This document shows positions 28,152 through 36,275 of a stretch of 64,000 nt of DNA, one piece after another; position 1 is the first letter of the stretch; the number at the start of each line of letters is the position of its first letter. The notes under the pieces were generated by a model. It saw only the letters and a program-made list of their open reading frames with translations. It made no database searches and was not told the origin of the DNA. Origin of the DNA: an uncultured Armatimonadota bacterium (GTDB lineage Bacteria > Armatimonadota > Fimbriimonadia > Fimbriimonadales > Fimbriimonadaceae); the NCBI GenBank assembly GCA_903833215.1, contig CAILEM010000009.1, positions 124,001 through 188,000 on the forward strand. The letters are read 5' to 3'. A program made the position numbers and the translations under genes.

Positions 28152-31100
28152 ATGGGCGCACATCGTATCGGTCAACGCGGCGGTTACTCTGACCTAAAAC
28201 TAAGGTTGGAGCAAGTGGGCAACCGCGTCGTAGCCGAGCTTTCAAGTTATGACGATCTAAATGGTCCCTGCTTGGCGCGACATGAAAGTGAACCCAATTG
28301 GGAGGCGATCCGACATGGCGTCGACGTGCTTCAGAACCCTGAACTAAATCCTGGGCGGCTCATTACGTCTCTTGGCGAGGAGTTGGGGCGCATTGGCTTC
28401 GGTTTCCCGATCCAGTCCGTGCTTGCTGCACATCTTGAGAATAGAATTGTACGGCTCTGGCTCAATGCATTTGGAGCGTTGGCCAGCCTTCCGTGGGAGG
28501 CGTCTACATTTCCTGAGGAAAGTGGTCCGCTCGTCGGCACACTGAGTATCCATCCGGGGCTGAGCCTCATTCGCGAAGTGGACGGTCGCAAAAACCTCCT
28601 CCCGAGAACGTCATCCACTCCCCGCGTGCTCGTGGTCTGGGCGGACCCTGCTTCCCACGAGTATCGACGACTTGCTGGCATCGACAAGGAGGTGCGCAGC
28701 ATTACTCGCGCCCTTTCTGTGCCCGAGTGTCGGCGATTTGTGGTGCAGGAGATTGGATTTGCGACTCGGTCGTCGCTTATCCGGTCACTGGAGTCATTCA
28801 AACCTGACATTCTCCACTTTGTTGGTCATGGCGATATCCTTCCAACTGGGGGAGTCCTGATCCTGGAAAGTGGCCGCCCGAATGAGGCTGCACAAATTCA
28901 TGCTGATGAACTGGCGGAGTTGCTAGTTGAGGCAAACGTTCAACTTGCTGTTTTGTCAGGGTGTATGACGGGTGAATCCGTCTCTGGCATTGGTGCGGGT
29001 TTGGTAAGAAGCGGAATTGCTGCTGTCGTAGGCATGCAGGCACCCATTAGCGATTTATCGGCTGGTCTATTTGCCCGAGCCTTCTACAGTAGCCTTGGCG
29101 TAGGCGAATCCGTCGATGACGCCGTTATACAGGCGAGAGGAGCCATTCGAGGTGCCTACAACGATTGGGCGATACCGGTAGTCTTCCGAACCGCGTTTGA
29201 AGGACCGTGTTTTGATGACAAGCCCAGTGGTGATGTGGTACCCGAGCCAGCGAAGAAGACTCATAACCTGACTTACGATGATCGTCCCTTCATCGGACGT
29301 CAAAAGGAACGAGTTGAGATTCGAGATCGTATCTGTGTCAAAAAGCAACGATTACTTACCATCACGGGGATGGGTGGTATGGGCAAGACCCGATTGGGAA
29401 AACAAGTCGCTGCCGAATTGATCGATGACTTTCCGGATGGCGTTTGGATGGTGGAGTGTGACGCCATCGAAGGGCGTGAGCAGTTGGTCGGATCGATTGC
29501 TGAAGCCATTGGTTTGAGTAACTCAAGCTCAAGCATCGAATCTGAATTGATTGAGCACCTATCCACGCGAAAACTCCTTCTACTGCTCGACTGCTTCGAA
29601 AAACACGTTTCTCTCGCTGACTTCATCGATTCAGTCCTGAAACAGTCCCCAGATTGCCAAGTGCTTGTTACGAGCCGGATTCTGCTCGGACTATCCCGAG
29701 AGTTTGAGTACCGTCTCAACCCCATGACATGGCGGAAGAAGGCGGGTGAACCTATGAGTGACAGCATCTCACTCTTCACAGAAGCCGCCAGTCATGCGGT
29801 TAACGAGTTTCAAGTGACCGCCAAGAGCAGGGCACTGATTCAAGAGCTATGTCAATTGCTTGAAGGAGTGCCTCTCGCACTGGTACTTGCGGCAGGCCGC
29901 CTTCGGCATTTGAGTCTAGTGGAGTTAGTGGAGCAGATCCGACTCCACCCACTTGAGGTCTTAAAACGGAGAGGAGGGCCCAAGGATCGCCAGGCCGACC
30001 TCTATCGGGTTGTCGCGACTTCATTCTTACTGTTGGGCCAACGGGAATGCGGCCTTCTCGATAAACTCAGCCTGTTCGTTGGGAGCTTTAATGTCGAAGA
30101 CGCAGCGAAGGTCATCGGATGGTCGAAGATTGAAATCCTTCACGGGCTCTCAACATTGCGAGATCACTCGTTGATCCAAGTCCACGTCGTTGACGATCGA
30201 ACCCGCTATAAGCTCCTCGACACTGTTCGCGAGTTTTTGGAGCAGCTTCCGCGGGAAGATTCCGAATTGCAGGAACGACAGGCGTGTGCGGAGAGACATG
30301 CAAGGCTCTACGGTGGAACTGCCGAAGAGATCGGAAATCTCATGCTCGAGGGCCGTTGGAAAGATGGAACCACTCGCCTTTGGGCTGAAATTGGGAATCT
30401 GCGGGCCGCCTGTAAATTCGCCGAAAGCTCCGGCATGCATGAGTCGGCGCGTACTCTTGCTGGCGGACTTTGCCGAGCCTATTTCGATATGGCTTTGACC
30501 ACCGACTTCGACCAGGTCATTCGGATGGGGTTTGCTGCAGCCAGGGCCCTTAACGATCGCGAACTGGAAATTAAGCTTCTTGGGCTCTCCGGCGCAGATG
30601 CTGCGGTCAGAAAAGATGAGGCAGGGTGGCGATCCCGGTGGGGACGCCGTCTGGAGTTGTGCAATTTGATCGGTGATCTTCCTGGCGCTATGGATTGTCT
30701 TTTCGACATGGCTTGGGAGTGCGTCGTTCTATCAGACAATACGACGGCAGAGGAGTACCTCGCTCGGGCCGAAAAAATCGCGGCGGAGGCTTCGAACCAT
30801 GGATATATCGCAAGCTGCTACGTTGTAAGAGCACAGATCGAAATACGGGCAGGAAGGTTTTCTGAAGCTAAAGTCTGGGTTGCACAAGCCAAGGATGCGT
30901 TACGACAGTGTGAAGATAAATCGAAGCTCGTCTATGTGAACCAGCACCTATGCTACTTGAATGAGCAACTTGGGGACCTCCCGAATGCGATATCTGCTGC
31001 ACTCACGATGATTAGACTATCTATGGAATCACACCGCCATCGGAACATAGCATGGGGGCTGCTGCGTCTCGCGGATTTCCATGAGCGAAGTCATCGTGTG

Positions 31101-31292
31101 AGGGAGAGCGTACTATGCCACTTGGCGGCCCTGAAGCTACAGACTGAATTTCCGACCCGACAAGGTGAGAAGGCTCGGCAAATCTACAATCAGTTCCTGA
31201 AGAAGCACGAAGAGGCAGAGCCTCTGGCCTTGGGTTACAAAAAAAGTGGGTGGCCAATCCTAGTGAAGGAAATCCTCGGAACGGCCACCTAG
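28152..31292 (+). CDS. CHAT protease - NB-ARC NTPase - TPR protein
   Basis: 1046 residues in three parts. (1) CHAT caspase-like protease, about 90-350: the His motif LHFVGHGD (His226) and the Cys motif LAVLSGCMTGES (Cys271) are both intact, so it should be catalytically competent. (2) NB-ARC/STAND NTPase, about 378-600: FIGRQKER, Walker A GMGGMGKT (406-413), Walker B LLLLLD (Asp480), a TSR sensor at 507-509 and GVPLAL (574-579), followed by a winged-helix stretch. (3) Tetratricopeptide-like helical repeats from about 700 to the end. This is the architecture of a ligand-sensing STAND switch holding a protease. It lies 24 nt after the unrecognised gene, same strand, apparently one operon with the sigma-like regulator. 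The substrate is unknown. Confidence 0.93.
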   Translation: MGAHRIGQRGGYSDLKLRLEQVGNRVVAELSSYDDLNGPCLARHESEPNWEAIRHGVDVLQNPELNPGRLITSLGEELGRIGFGFPIQSVLAAHLENRIVRLWLNAFGALASLPWEASTFPEESGPLVGTLSIHPGLSLIREVDGRKNLLPRTSSTPRVLVVWADPASHEYRRLAGIDKEVRSITRALSVPECRRFVVQEIGFATRSSLIRSLESFKPDILHFVGHGDILPTGGVLILESGRPNEAAQIHADELAELLVEANVQLAVLSGCMTGESVSGIGAGLVRSGIAAVVGMQAPISDLSAGLFARAFYSSLGVGESVDDAVIQARGAIRGAYNDWAIPVVFRTAFEGPCFDDKPSGDVVPEPAKKTHNLTYDDRPFIGRQKERVEIRDRICVKKQRLLTITGMGGMGKTRLGKQVAAELIDDFPDGVWMVECDAIEGREQLVGSIAEAIGLSNSSSSIESELIEHLSTRKLLLLLDCFEKHVSLADFIDSVLKQSPDCQVLVTSRILLGLSREFEYRLNPMTWRKKAGEPMSDSISLFTEAASHAVNEFQVTAKSRALIQELCQLLEGVPLALVLAAGRLRHLSLVELVEQIRLHPLEVLKRRGGPKDRQADLYRVVATSFLLLGQRECGLLDKLSLFVGSFNVEDAAKVIGWSKIEILHGLSTLRDHSLIQVHVVDDRTRYKLLDTVREFLEQLPREDSELQERQACAERHARLYGGTAEEIGNLMLEGRWKDGTTRLWAEIGNLRAACKFAESSGMHESARTLAGGLCRAYFDMALTTDFDQVIRMGFAAARALNDRELEIKLLGLSGADAAVRKDEAGWRSRWGRRLELCNLIGDLPGAMDCLFDMAWECVVLSDNTTAEEYLARAEKIAAEASNHGYIASCYVVRAQIEIRAGRFSEAKVWVAQAKDALRQCEDKSKLVYVNQHLCYLNEQLGDLPNAISAALTMIRLSMESHRHRNIAWGLLRLADFHERSHRVRESVLCHLAALKLQTEFPTRQGEKARQIYNQFLKKHEEAEPLALGYKKSGWPILVKEILGTAT

Positions 31293-31305
31293 ATCGACTC
31301 CGACT

Positions 31306-32046
31306 CTAAATCGTATAAGTTTTAATGATGACGCCGTATACGATGACTTGCCCGAGTTCATTGGCGTCCCCCATGACCATGGCGCAGTTTTGAACCGGTT
31401 GAGGGGATGCCGGATCATGAGCCGAATCCACTGCTTTCGCAGTTGGTATCTCGCCTTGATACACCACGTTGGGTGGTAAGGCGGGATCCAGCACAAATAG
31501 GAGCTTCTTGTCGTCTGGTACAGGCGAGCCGCTTATTGTCTGGGGGAGCGAGTTCATGGCGTCAATGAATACGGATGGGGAAGAGACGCTCGTGAAAATG
31601 GTATTCGCAACCTGCAGCGGCGTGAAGTTGGTGAAGTGGAGATGGGTATGAATGACATTTCCAACACGCAATACTTCGAGAGGTTCTCCCTCAGGAAAGA
31701 GGGCACCCTGCGACGGTGGCGCTTCAGCAAGGGTGCTGTATCGCACACGGATTACCGGCGTCTTGTGAATGCCTTGCACGTGGATGTATGGCTTTGCCGT
31801 TCCTCCGGTGGCATCGGAAGCGGGAAGTACACTGCCAGGCACTTCATGAAACACGACCACAAATGGCTGGATCACAATCGCGGGTTCGTCTCCGAACTTA
31901 ACGTATTGGCTAACCCATCCTGCAGGGTCCGCCAAGACGTCCAATAGCTCGGCATGATCTGTCTCCAACACCCAAAGGGCATCGTCGGCAGCTACATTAT
32001 AAAGATTGATTTTCGGAGAAGGATTAGACAGGGATTCGTCGGACAT
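31306..32046 (-). CDS. hypothetical protein convergent with the CHAT gene
   Basis: 246 residues, no signal peptide, rich in Pro, Val and Thr with predicted strands (KPYIHVQGIHKTPVIRVRYS, VIHTHLHFTNFTP). No family is recognised. Its stop is 13 nt from the CHAT gene's stop (convergent), so it is not in the same transcript. Its start region faces rpsU. An exported or structural beta protein is possible but not supported by any motif. Confidence 0.65.
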   Translation of the reverse strand: MSDESLSNPSPKINLYNVAADDALWVLETDHAELLDVLADPAGWVSQYVKFGDEPAIVIQPFVVVFHEVPGSVLPASDATGGTAKPYIHVQGIHKTPVIRVRYSTLAEAPPSQGALFPEGEPLEVLRVGNVIHTHLHFTNFTPLQVANTIFTSVSSPSVFIDAMNSLPQTISGSPVPDDKKLLFVLDPALPPNVVYQGEIPTAKAVDSAHDPASPQPVQNCAMVMGDANELGQVIVYGVIIKTYTI

Positions 32047-32204
32047 GAATGCTCCTCGTTCGTTTATGGATGAACGCTACATTCAACGGATTGATAAGAA
32101 TCGATCTATCGTTCACGTGTATAACCTGGTAAACACACGGGTAGGTCGTCATTTTCCGACGAAATCTGTGTCATACTATGTGCCTTGCGGAGGCATTTGA
32201 GTTC

Positions 32205-32375
32205 TTGATTTACGTTACCGTCCAGTCTAATGAGTCCATCGACAGCGCCCTGAAACGCTTCAACATGAAGCTTCAGCAGAGCGGCCTTCTGCGCGAACTA
32301 AAGGAGCATTCTCACTACGAGAAGCCAAGTGAAAAGCGACGCCGCTTGAAGCGACGCCGACAGTCTCGCCAGTAG
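32205..32375 (+). CDS. rpsU: 30S ribosomal protein S21
   Basis: 56 residues: VTVQSNESIDSALKRF, then a helix, then HSHYEKPSEKRRRLKRRR, the standard S21 pattern with a basic tail. I choose the TTG at 32205 (M-IYVTVQSNE), since S21 normally starts three to five residues before this segment and a GGAGG lies 11 nt upstream (32189-32193) inside the longer frame that opens at 32178. A component of the small ribosomal subunit used in translation initiation. A weak hairpin follows the stop. Confidence 0.93.
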   Translation: MIYVTVQSNESIDSALKRFNMKLQQSGLLRELKEHSHYEKPSEKRRRLKRRRQSRQ

Positions 32376-32377
32376 AT

Positions 32378-32402
32378 TCGCACCTTTTAAGCCTTGGTGC
32401 GA
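32378..32402 (+). terminator. weak hairpin after rpsU
   Basis: Stem TCGCACC / GGTGCGA with an 11-nt loop, directly after the rpsU stop. Only a short T-rich stretch (GTCTCTTATT) follows, so termination may be partial, letting transcription continue into ybeY. Confidence 0.4.
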
Positions 32403-32449
32403 GTCTCTTATTGGTAGATGGACGTGGCGTAAGAACCTTCCATCCTGGT

Positions 32450-32929
32450 ATGGAACCTCCCAGTAGCCGCAACATCACCGTTCTTAATGAATCCGGACGC
32501 ATCATTCGGAAGTCATGCCTCGTGCGTGCCATGAATGATGCGTTCCGTCTTCATGACAAGGTCGATGCCCACGCATGTCTTCTCTTGACGACCGATGAGA
32601 AGATTCGTGAGCTCAACCGCACTTTCCGAGGCATCGACGAAGCCACGGACGTGCTTACTTTTCCTGCCGGCGATTACGCGGGTGACCAGCTTGGCGATGT
32701 TGCCATCGCTGTTCCGTATGCGGAACGTCAAGCGAACCTGAGAAAAGTGAGTCTTGCGCAGGAATTGGGTTACCTCGCGATCCATGGTGCACTCCACCTC
32801 GTTGGATTTGATGACCAAACGGAACCTGATCGTGCTGAAATGGTACGCCAAATGAATTTGGTTGCGGTCGAGTCTGGCTTGAAACCCGATGAGGCTTGGG
32901 CATCTTTACTGCATGGTGATGCCTCATGA
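32450..32929 (+). CDS. ybeY: endoribonuclease YbeY
   Basis: 159 residues from ATG 32450 (the frame opens at a TTG, 32411). YbeY is a zinc-dependent RNase in 16S rRNA 3'-end maturation and ribosome quality control. Family motifs are RGIDEATDVLTFP and the zinc site HGALHLVGFDD (112-122). The third ligand, normally His in HGxLHLxGYDH, is Asp122 here, while the first two (His112, His116) are conserved. Asp can bind zinc, so the enzyme may still work. The stop overlaps the dgkA start as ATGA, and a third coupled gene follows. Confidence 0.93.
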   Translation: MEPPSSRNITVLNESGRIIRKSCLVRAMNDAFRLHDKVDAHACLLLTTDEKIRELNRTFRGIDEATDVLTFPAGDYAGDQLGDVAIAVPYAERQANLRKVSLAQELGYLAIHGALHLVGFDDQTEPDRAEMVRQMNLVAVESGLKPDEAWASLLHGDAS

Positions 32930-33645
32930 GCGGTGGCAAAAAGTGGGATTTTATAAGCCCATTTCGGGTTGCGCTCAATGGGATCGTCTACACGTTCCGA
33001 ACCCAGCGGCACATGCGTTTTCACCTGTTCGTGGTGATCGTTGTCATCCTGCTTAGCATCCTCGTGAATCTTGGCTTGCGAGAAACCCTCGTGCTTTTGT
33101 TCACGATCTCCTTGGTTTTGGTTGCGGAAATGTTTAATTCCGCTATTGAAGCCACCGTCGATTTGATATCTCCCAACTACAATCCGCTCGCCAAATTTGC
33201 GAAAGACATCGCTGCCGGTGCGGTTCTTATCGCAACCATGATTGCGCTCGTTGTTGGTGCGCTTTTGTTTGTCGGCGAGAGTCGATGGGAAGTTATCAAG
33301 ATCAACGTATCGGGCGAAGGATTTCGTCTCCCAGCAATGCTCCGGTTGCTTTTAGGAGCGGTCGTACTGTTCTTTATTGTGCTGGTAGGTAAGGGGCTTG
33401 GACAGCGCGGTCGCGTACTACAAGGTGGCTTGGTCAGTGGGCATGCTGCCTTTGGATTCTTTCTGGCCACGTCTGCAGCAATTCTTGCCGACAATCCTGT
33501 GACAGCGGGAATCGCGCTACTTCTCGCTGCGATCATTGCGCAAAGTCGATTTGAGGCGAAATTTCACTCGATCTTCGAATTGAGCCTGGGTGCCTTGGTT
33601 GGTGTGCTGTTGTCACTACTGATCTTTGGATTGGTTCCGCGATGA
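32926..33645 (+). CDS. dgkA: diacylglycerol/undecaprenol kinase - PAP2 phosphatase fusion
   Basis: 239 residues, integral membrane. Residues 1-125 are a DgkA-type kinase: FRTQRHMRFH, then AEMFNSAIEATVDLIS (the catalytic E..N.AIE motif). Residues about 140-239 are a PAP2-type phosphatase segment with SGHAAFGF and SRFEAKFHSIFEL, matching the PSGH and SR..xxxH..D/E motifs; Glu replaces the usual Asp after the His. A kinase and phosphatase for lipid carriers such as undecaprenol phosphate in one chain would act on bactoprenol recycling. Coupled by 4-nt overlaps to both ybeY and the CorC-family gene. Confidence 0.88.
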   Translation: MSGGKKWDFISPFRVALNGIVYTFRTQRHMRFHLFVVIVVILLSILVNLGLRETLVLLFTISLVLVAEMFNSAIEATVDLISPNYNPLAKFAKDIAAGAVLIATMIALVVGALLFVGESRWEVIKINVSGEGFRLPAMLRLLLGAVVLFFIVLVGKGLGQRGRVLQGGLVSGHAAFGFFLATSAAILADNPVTAGIALLLAAIIAQSRFEAKFHSIFELSLGALVGVLLSLLIFGLVPR

Positions 33646-35111
33646 AAAAAGACCGTCCTTTTCACCCAATCGTCGCGAGAATCGAACAGCATCTCGTGGT
33701 CGGTTTTGGGGCGGCAATGGCTGCCCTTTGGGTGCTTGGCGAACACGCCCCTAATCTTCAGCAGAGGGCCGATGCGATGAAGTCACCGATTATCGGAGGC
33801 ACACCGATAATCGCGCTGATCATCGTCGTTATCGTGCTGAACGCTTGGTTCGTTTCGGCGGAAACGGCTCTCAATTTGTTGAAGCTTGGCCACGCAAAGT
33901 CCGTGAAGGATGATCAGCAAGAAAAAGCCAAGCAGTTCCAAGTTCTGGTTGAGTCGAAGCAGAAGTATGTTGCGGCGTGCACGTTGGGAAGCCAAACCTC
34001 GCGGCTTGCGTTGGCGCTCATCAGTTTTCTTTTGGCACAACCTTTGGCGCTGTTTCTGGAGCAGAACGCGCACTGGGAGTTTAGTTTTCCGACAGTCTTG
34101 TTGTCGGCGGCGATGATAGCTGTGCCGGTCGCACTCGTCAACGTCATCGTTGGTGAGGTGGTGCCAAAGAGCTATGCGACCTTGCATCCCCTGCAAGTTG
34201 CTTTGGCGTCTTTTCGGTTCATCACGATCACTTCGGTTATTTTCTCGGTTCCCGCGAATGCCGTAGTCGGACTAGCTGGAGTATTTACGGCTCGGTTTGG
34301 CGGGCGTGCCAGCCTCGCCAATTCGAACCAAGCCGAAGAAGAGATCAAGATTTTGGTGCAGTCCGCCGAGGCGACTGGCGAAATCGAGCAGGATGAGAAA
34401 GAACTCCTTCACTCCGTGTTTTCTTTCACCGATAAGGTAGCCCGGGAAGCGATGACTCCTCGGGTTGATATGGATGCTCTCCCGATTGCCTCAGACCCTT
34501 CAGTCATCGTGCGCCTTATTGAGGAATCGGGACATTCTCGCATACCACTCTACGAAGAAACCGATGACCAAATCGTTGGCATCGTTCACGCCAAAGACCT
34601 TCTGATGGCGCTTGTGAGTAAGCGAGGAAAGGTTGATGTTCGTCAACTCATGCGGCCCGCGCTCTTTGTTCCTGAGAACAAGGACTTGCACGACCTATTG
34701 AAAGAGATGCGGAATGGCCGGGTTCAAATGGCAGTTGTGCAGGACGAATTCGGGGGGACCGCCGGAATCGTGACGGTTGAGGACATCGTTGAGGAACTCG
34801 TCGGCGACATCACCGATGAATATGACTTTGAAACTCAGGAAGTAGTCGAGGCAGAAGATGGGTACTACATTCAAGGAAAGACTCATCTCGATTCCGTCAA
34901 TCAGCACGTTGGGTCCAACTTTGATAGCGACGAGTTCGACACGATCGGGGGTTATGTATTCGGATTGATGGGTCGTCAGCCCAAGACGTCCGAGTCCATT
35001 GTCAGTGAGGGTTATCGCTTTACGGTGGCTGAGAGTGATGGACGGCGCATCGTACGAGTCAAGCTCGAGAAATGTGACGAAGAACCCGAGCCCGACGAAG
35101 ATCAAGACTGA
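33642..35111 (+). CDS. CNNM/CorC (HlyC)-family transporter with CBS pair
   Basis: 489 residues. A DUF21/CNNM membrane domain (about 55-230; ALIIVVIVLNAWFVSAETAL, VNVIVGEVVPKSYA) is followed by a tandem CBS pair (REAMTPRVDMDALP; VRQLMRPALFVPE; FGGTAGIVTVEDIVEELVGDI) and a CorC_HlyC C-terminal domain (about 410-475), then an acidic tail. Such proteins are linked to Mg2+ homeostasis or efflux. An extra hydrophobic segment (about 17-33) precedes the usual domain. Placement behind ybeY is a common conserved arrangement. Starts at ATG 33642 overlapping dgkA. Confidence 0.93.
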   Translation: MKKDRPFHPIVARIEQHLVVGFGAAMAALWVLGEHAPNLQQRADAMKSPIIGGTPIIALIIVVIVLNAWFVSAETALNLLKLGHAKSVKDDQQEKAKQFQVLVESKQKYVAACTLGSQTSRLALALISFLLAQPLALFLEQNAHWEFSFPTVLLSAAMIAVPVALVNVIVGEVVPKSYATLHPLQVALASFRFITITSVIFSVPANAVVGLAGVFTARFGGRASLANSNQAEEEIKILVQSAEATGEIEQDEKELLHSVFSFTDKVAREAMTPRVDMDALPIASDPSVIVRLIEESGHSRIPLYEETDDQIVGIVHAKDLLMALVSKRGKVDVRQLMRPALFVPENKDLHDLLKEMRNGRVQMAVVQDEFGGTAGIVTVEDIVEELVGDITDEYDFETQEVVEAEDGYYIQGKTHLDSVNQHVGSNFDSDEFDTIGGYVFGLMGRQPKTSESIVSEGYRFTVAESDGRRIVRVKLEKCDEEPEPDEDQD

Positions 35112-35132
35112 TCCGGCATTTTTGTAGGGGCG

Positions 35133-35239
35133 AGGCGTGCCCTAATGTCAAACAGTTTTGGTATTTCAACACCCGCTGTAGCCGCCGGATGGCTTGTGCC
35201 GGCGTTCGGACCGTTGGCTGTTTGACATTAAGGCGTGCC
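35133..35239. mobile_element. MITE-like element with 13-bp TIRs and 9-bp flanking duplication
   Basis: Perfect 13-bp terminal inverted repeats, TAATGTCAAACAG (35143-35155) and CTGTTTGACATTA (35218-35230), bound an 88-bp segment that encodes nothing. A 9-bp direct repeat, AGGCGTGCC, flanks it at 35133-35141 and 35231-35239 (one extra C lies between the left repeat and the TIR). Removing one duplicate and the element restores a palindromic GCGAGGCGTGCCTCGC sequence. This is what a transposase-dependent miniature element leaves. Confidence 0.75.
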
Positions 35240-35299
35240 TCGCTAACTTGCCACCGCTGTGCCCTTCCACCGGAGGGGCACAGTTCCTTATGGCTTTGA

Positions 35300-36034
35300 C
35301 TACTTCCCGAGGGCTTTGTGTAGTCGGGCGTTGACTGCGTTCCAGTCGATGACAGTGAAGAACGCATCGATGTACTTGGCTCGAGCTGTCTGGAAATCTA
35401 GGAAGTAAGCATGCTCGTAAACATCAAGGGCGAGGATCAGGGAGTTGTTCCAGGCAGGATAGGTGTCTTGCCCATCACCGATATAGTTGAACACTCTTTG
35501 CTCTTCGTGATCGTAGCCAAGGTAAGCCCAGCCACGTCCTGAGATGCCTGTCATTTTGAGGTCAGCCGCCCACTTCTCAAAAGAACCGTACGCCTCATTG
35601 ATGAGGGTTGCGACATCGCCAGTCGCAGGTCCACCCTCTCCACCGATGGTGTCGAAGTACACATTGTGGTTGAGATATCCGCCGTAGGCAAAGCCGTAGT
35701 TGACTTTGAGAGCACGTGTCTGGCTGTAGATCTGATTCGCCTTCGCGGGATCAGTGTCTAGCTCTGCAAGAGCTTTGCGAATCTCATTGGTCTTGTTTGC
35801 ATATCCTTGCCACAAACCCAAATGGGCCTTGTGAGTGGCTTCGCTGATACCTTTGCTGGCTGTGCCAAGCGCTTTCTGAATGTCTGCCTCTGTCGGCACC
35901 TTAACGAGTTTTGGTTCCATCTTCTTTCGTACCTCTGGTGAAAAAGCCATGGCGACAGTCGGTAACCCGGCCGCTGCCGAAGCTCCGATCGCCGCCCCGG
36001 CGATAATGAGTTGTCTTCTGCTGAGTTCGCTCAT
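35300..36034 (-). CDS. Tat-exported Fe/Mn superoxide dismutase
   Basis: 244 residues. The N-terminus SRRQLIIAGAAIGASAAAG has a twin-arginine signal, so the enzyme is exported folded. The SOD fold follows: metal ligands His71 (KAHLGLW), His123 (YLNHNVYF), Asp204 and His208 (LDVYEHAYFLD) are all present. The usual HH.. after the first ligand is replaced by LW. Iron or manganese cannot be told apart by eye. It is divergent from the trigger-factor gene and stands alone. Confidence 0.9.
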   Translation of the reverse strand: MSELSRRQLIIAGAAIGASAAAGLPTVAMAFSPEVRKKMEPKLVKVPTEADIQKALGTASKGISEATHKAHLGLWQGYANKTNEIRKALAELDTDPAKANQIYSQTRALKVNYGFAYGGYLNHNVYFDTIGGEGGPATGDVATLINEAYGSFEKWAADLKMTGISGRGWAYLGYDHEEQRVFNYIGDGQDTYPAWNNSLILALDVYEHAYFLDFQTARAKYIDAFFTVIDWNAVNARLHKALGK

Positions 36035-36275
36035 GCCTTTGTAGTAATGCTACGAGCCGCCCTGCATGACAGTCAGCGAAGACTACCCTCAGGCTGGTTC
36101 GTGATGAGTAAGTATAGGGTGACCCGTACTTAACAGCAATGGTTCCGTTTCGAAACCACTTGCATCTCGGAAGATTCTTCTGGGTTTGATTCCTCACGCC
36201 AAAGCCTATTCCGGTTCATCTGATGCAATGCCGGAGGTAAACTTCGAAGTCGCGCCACTTGGCGTGTATACCGCC

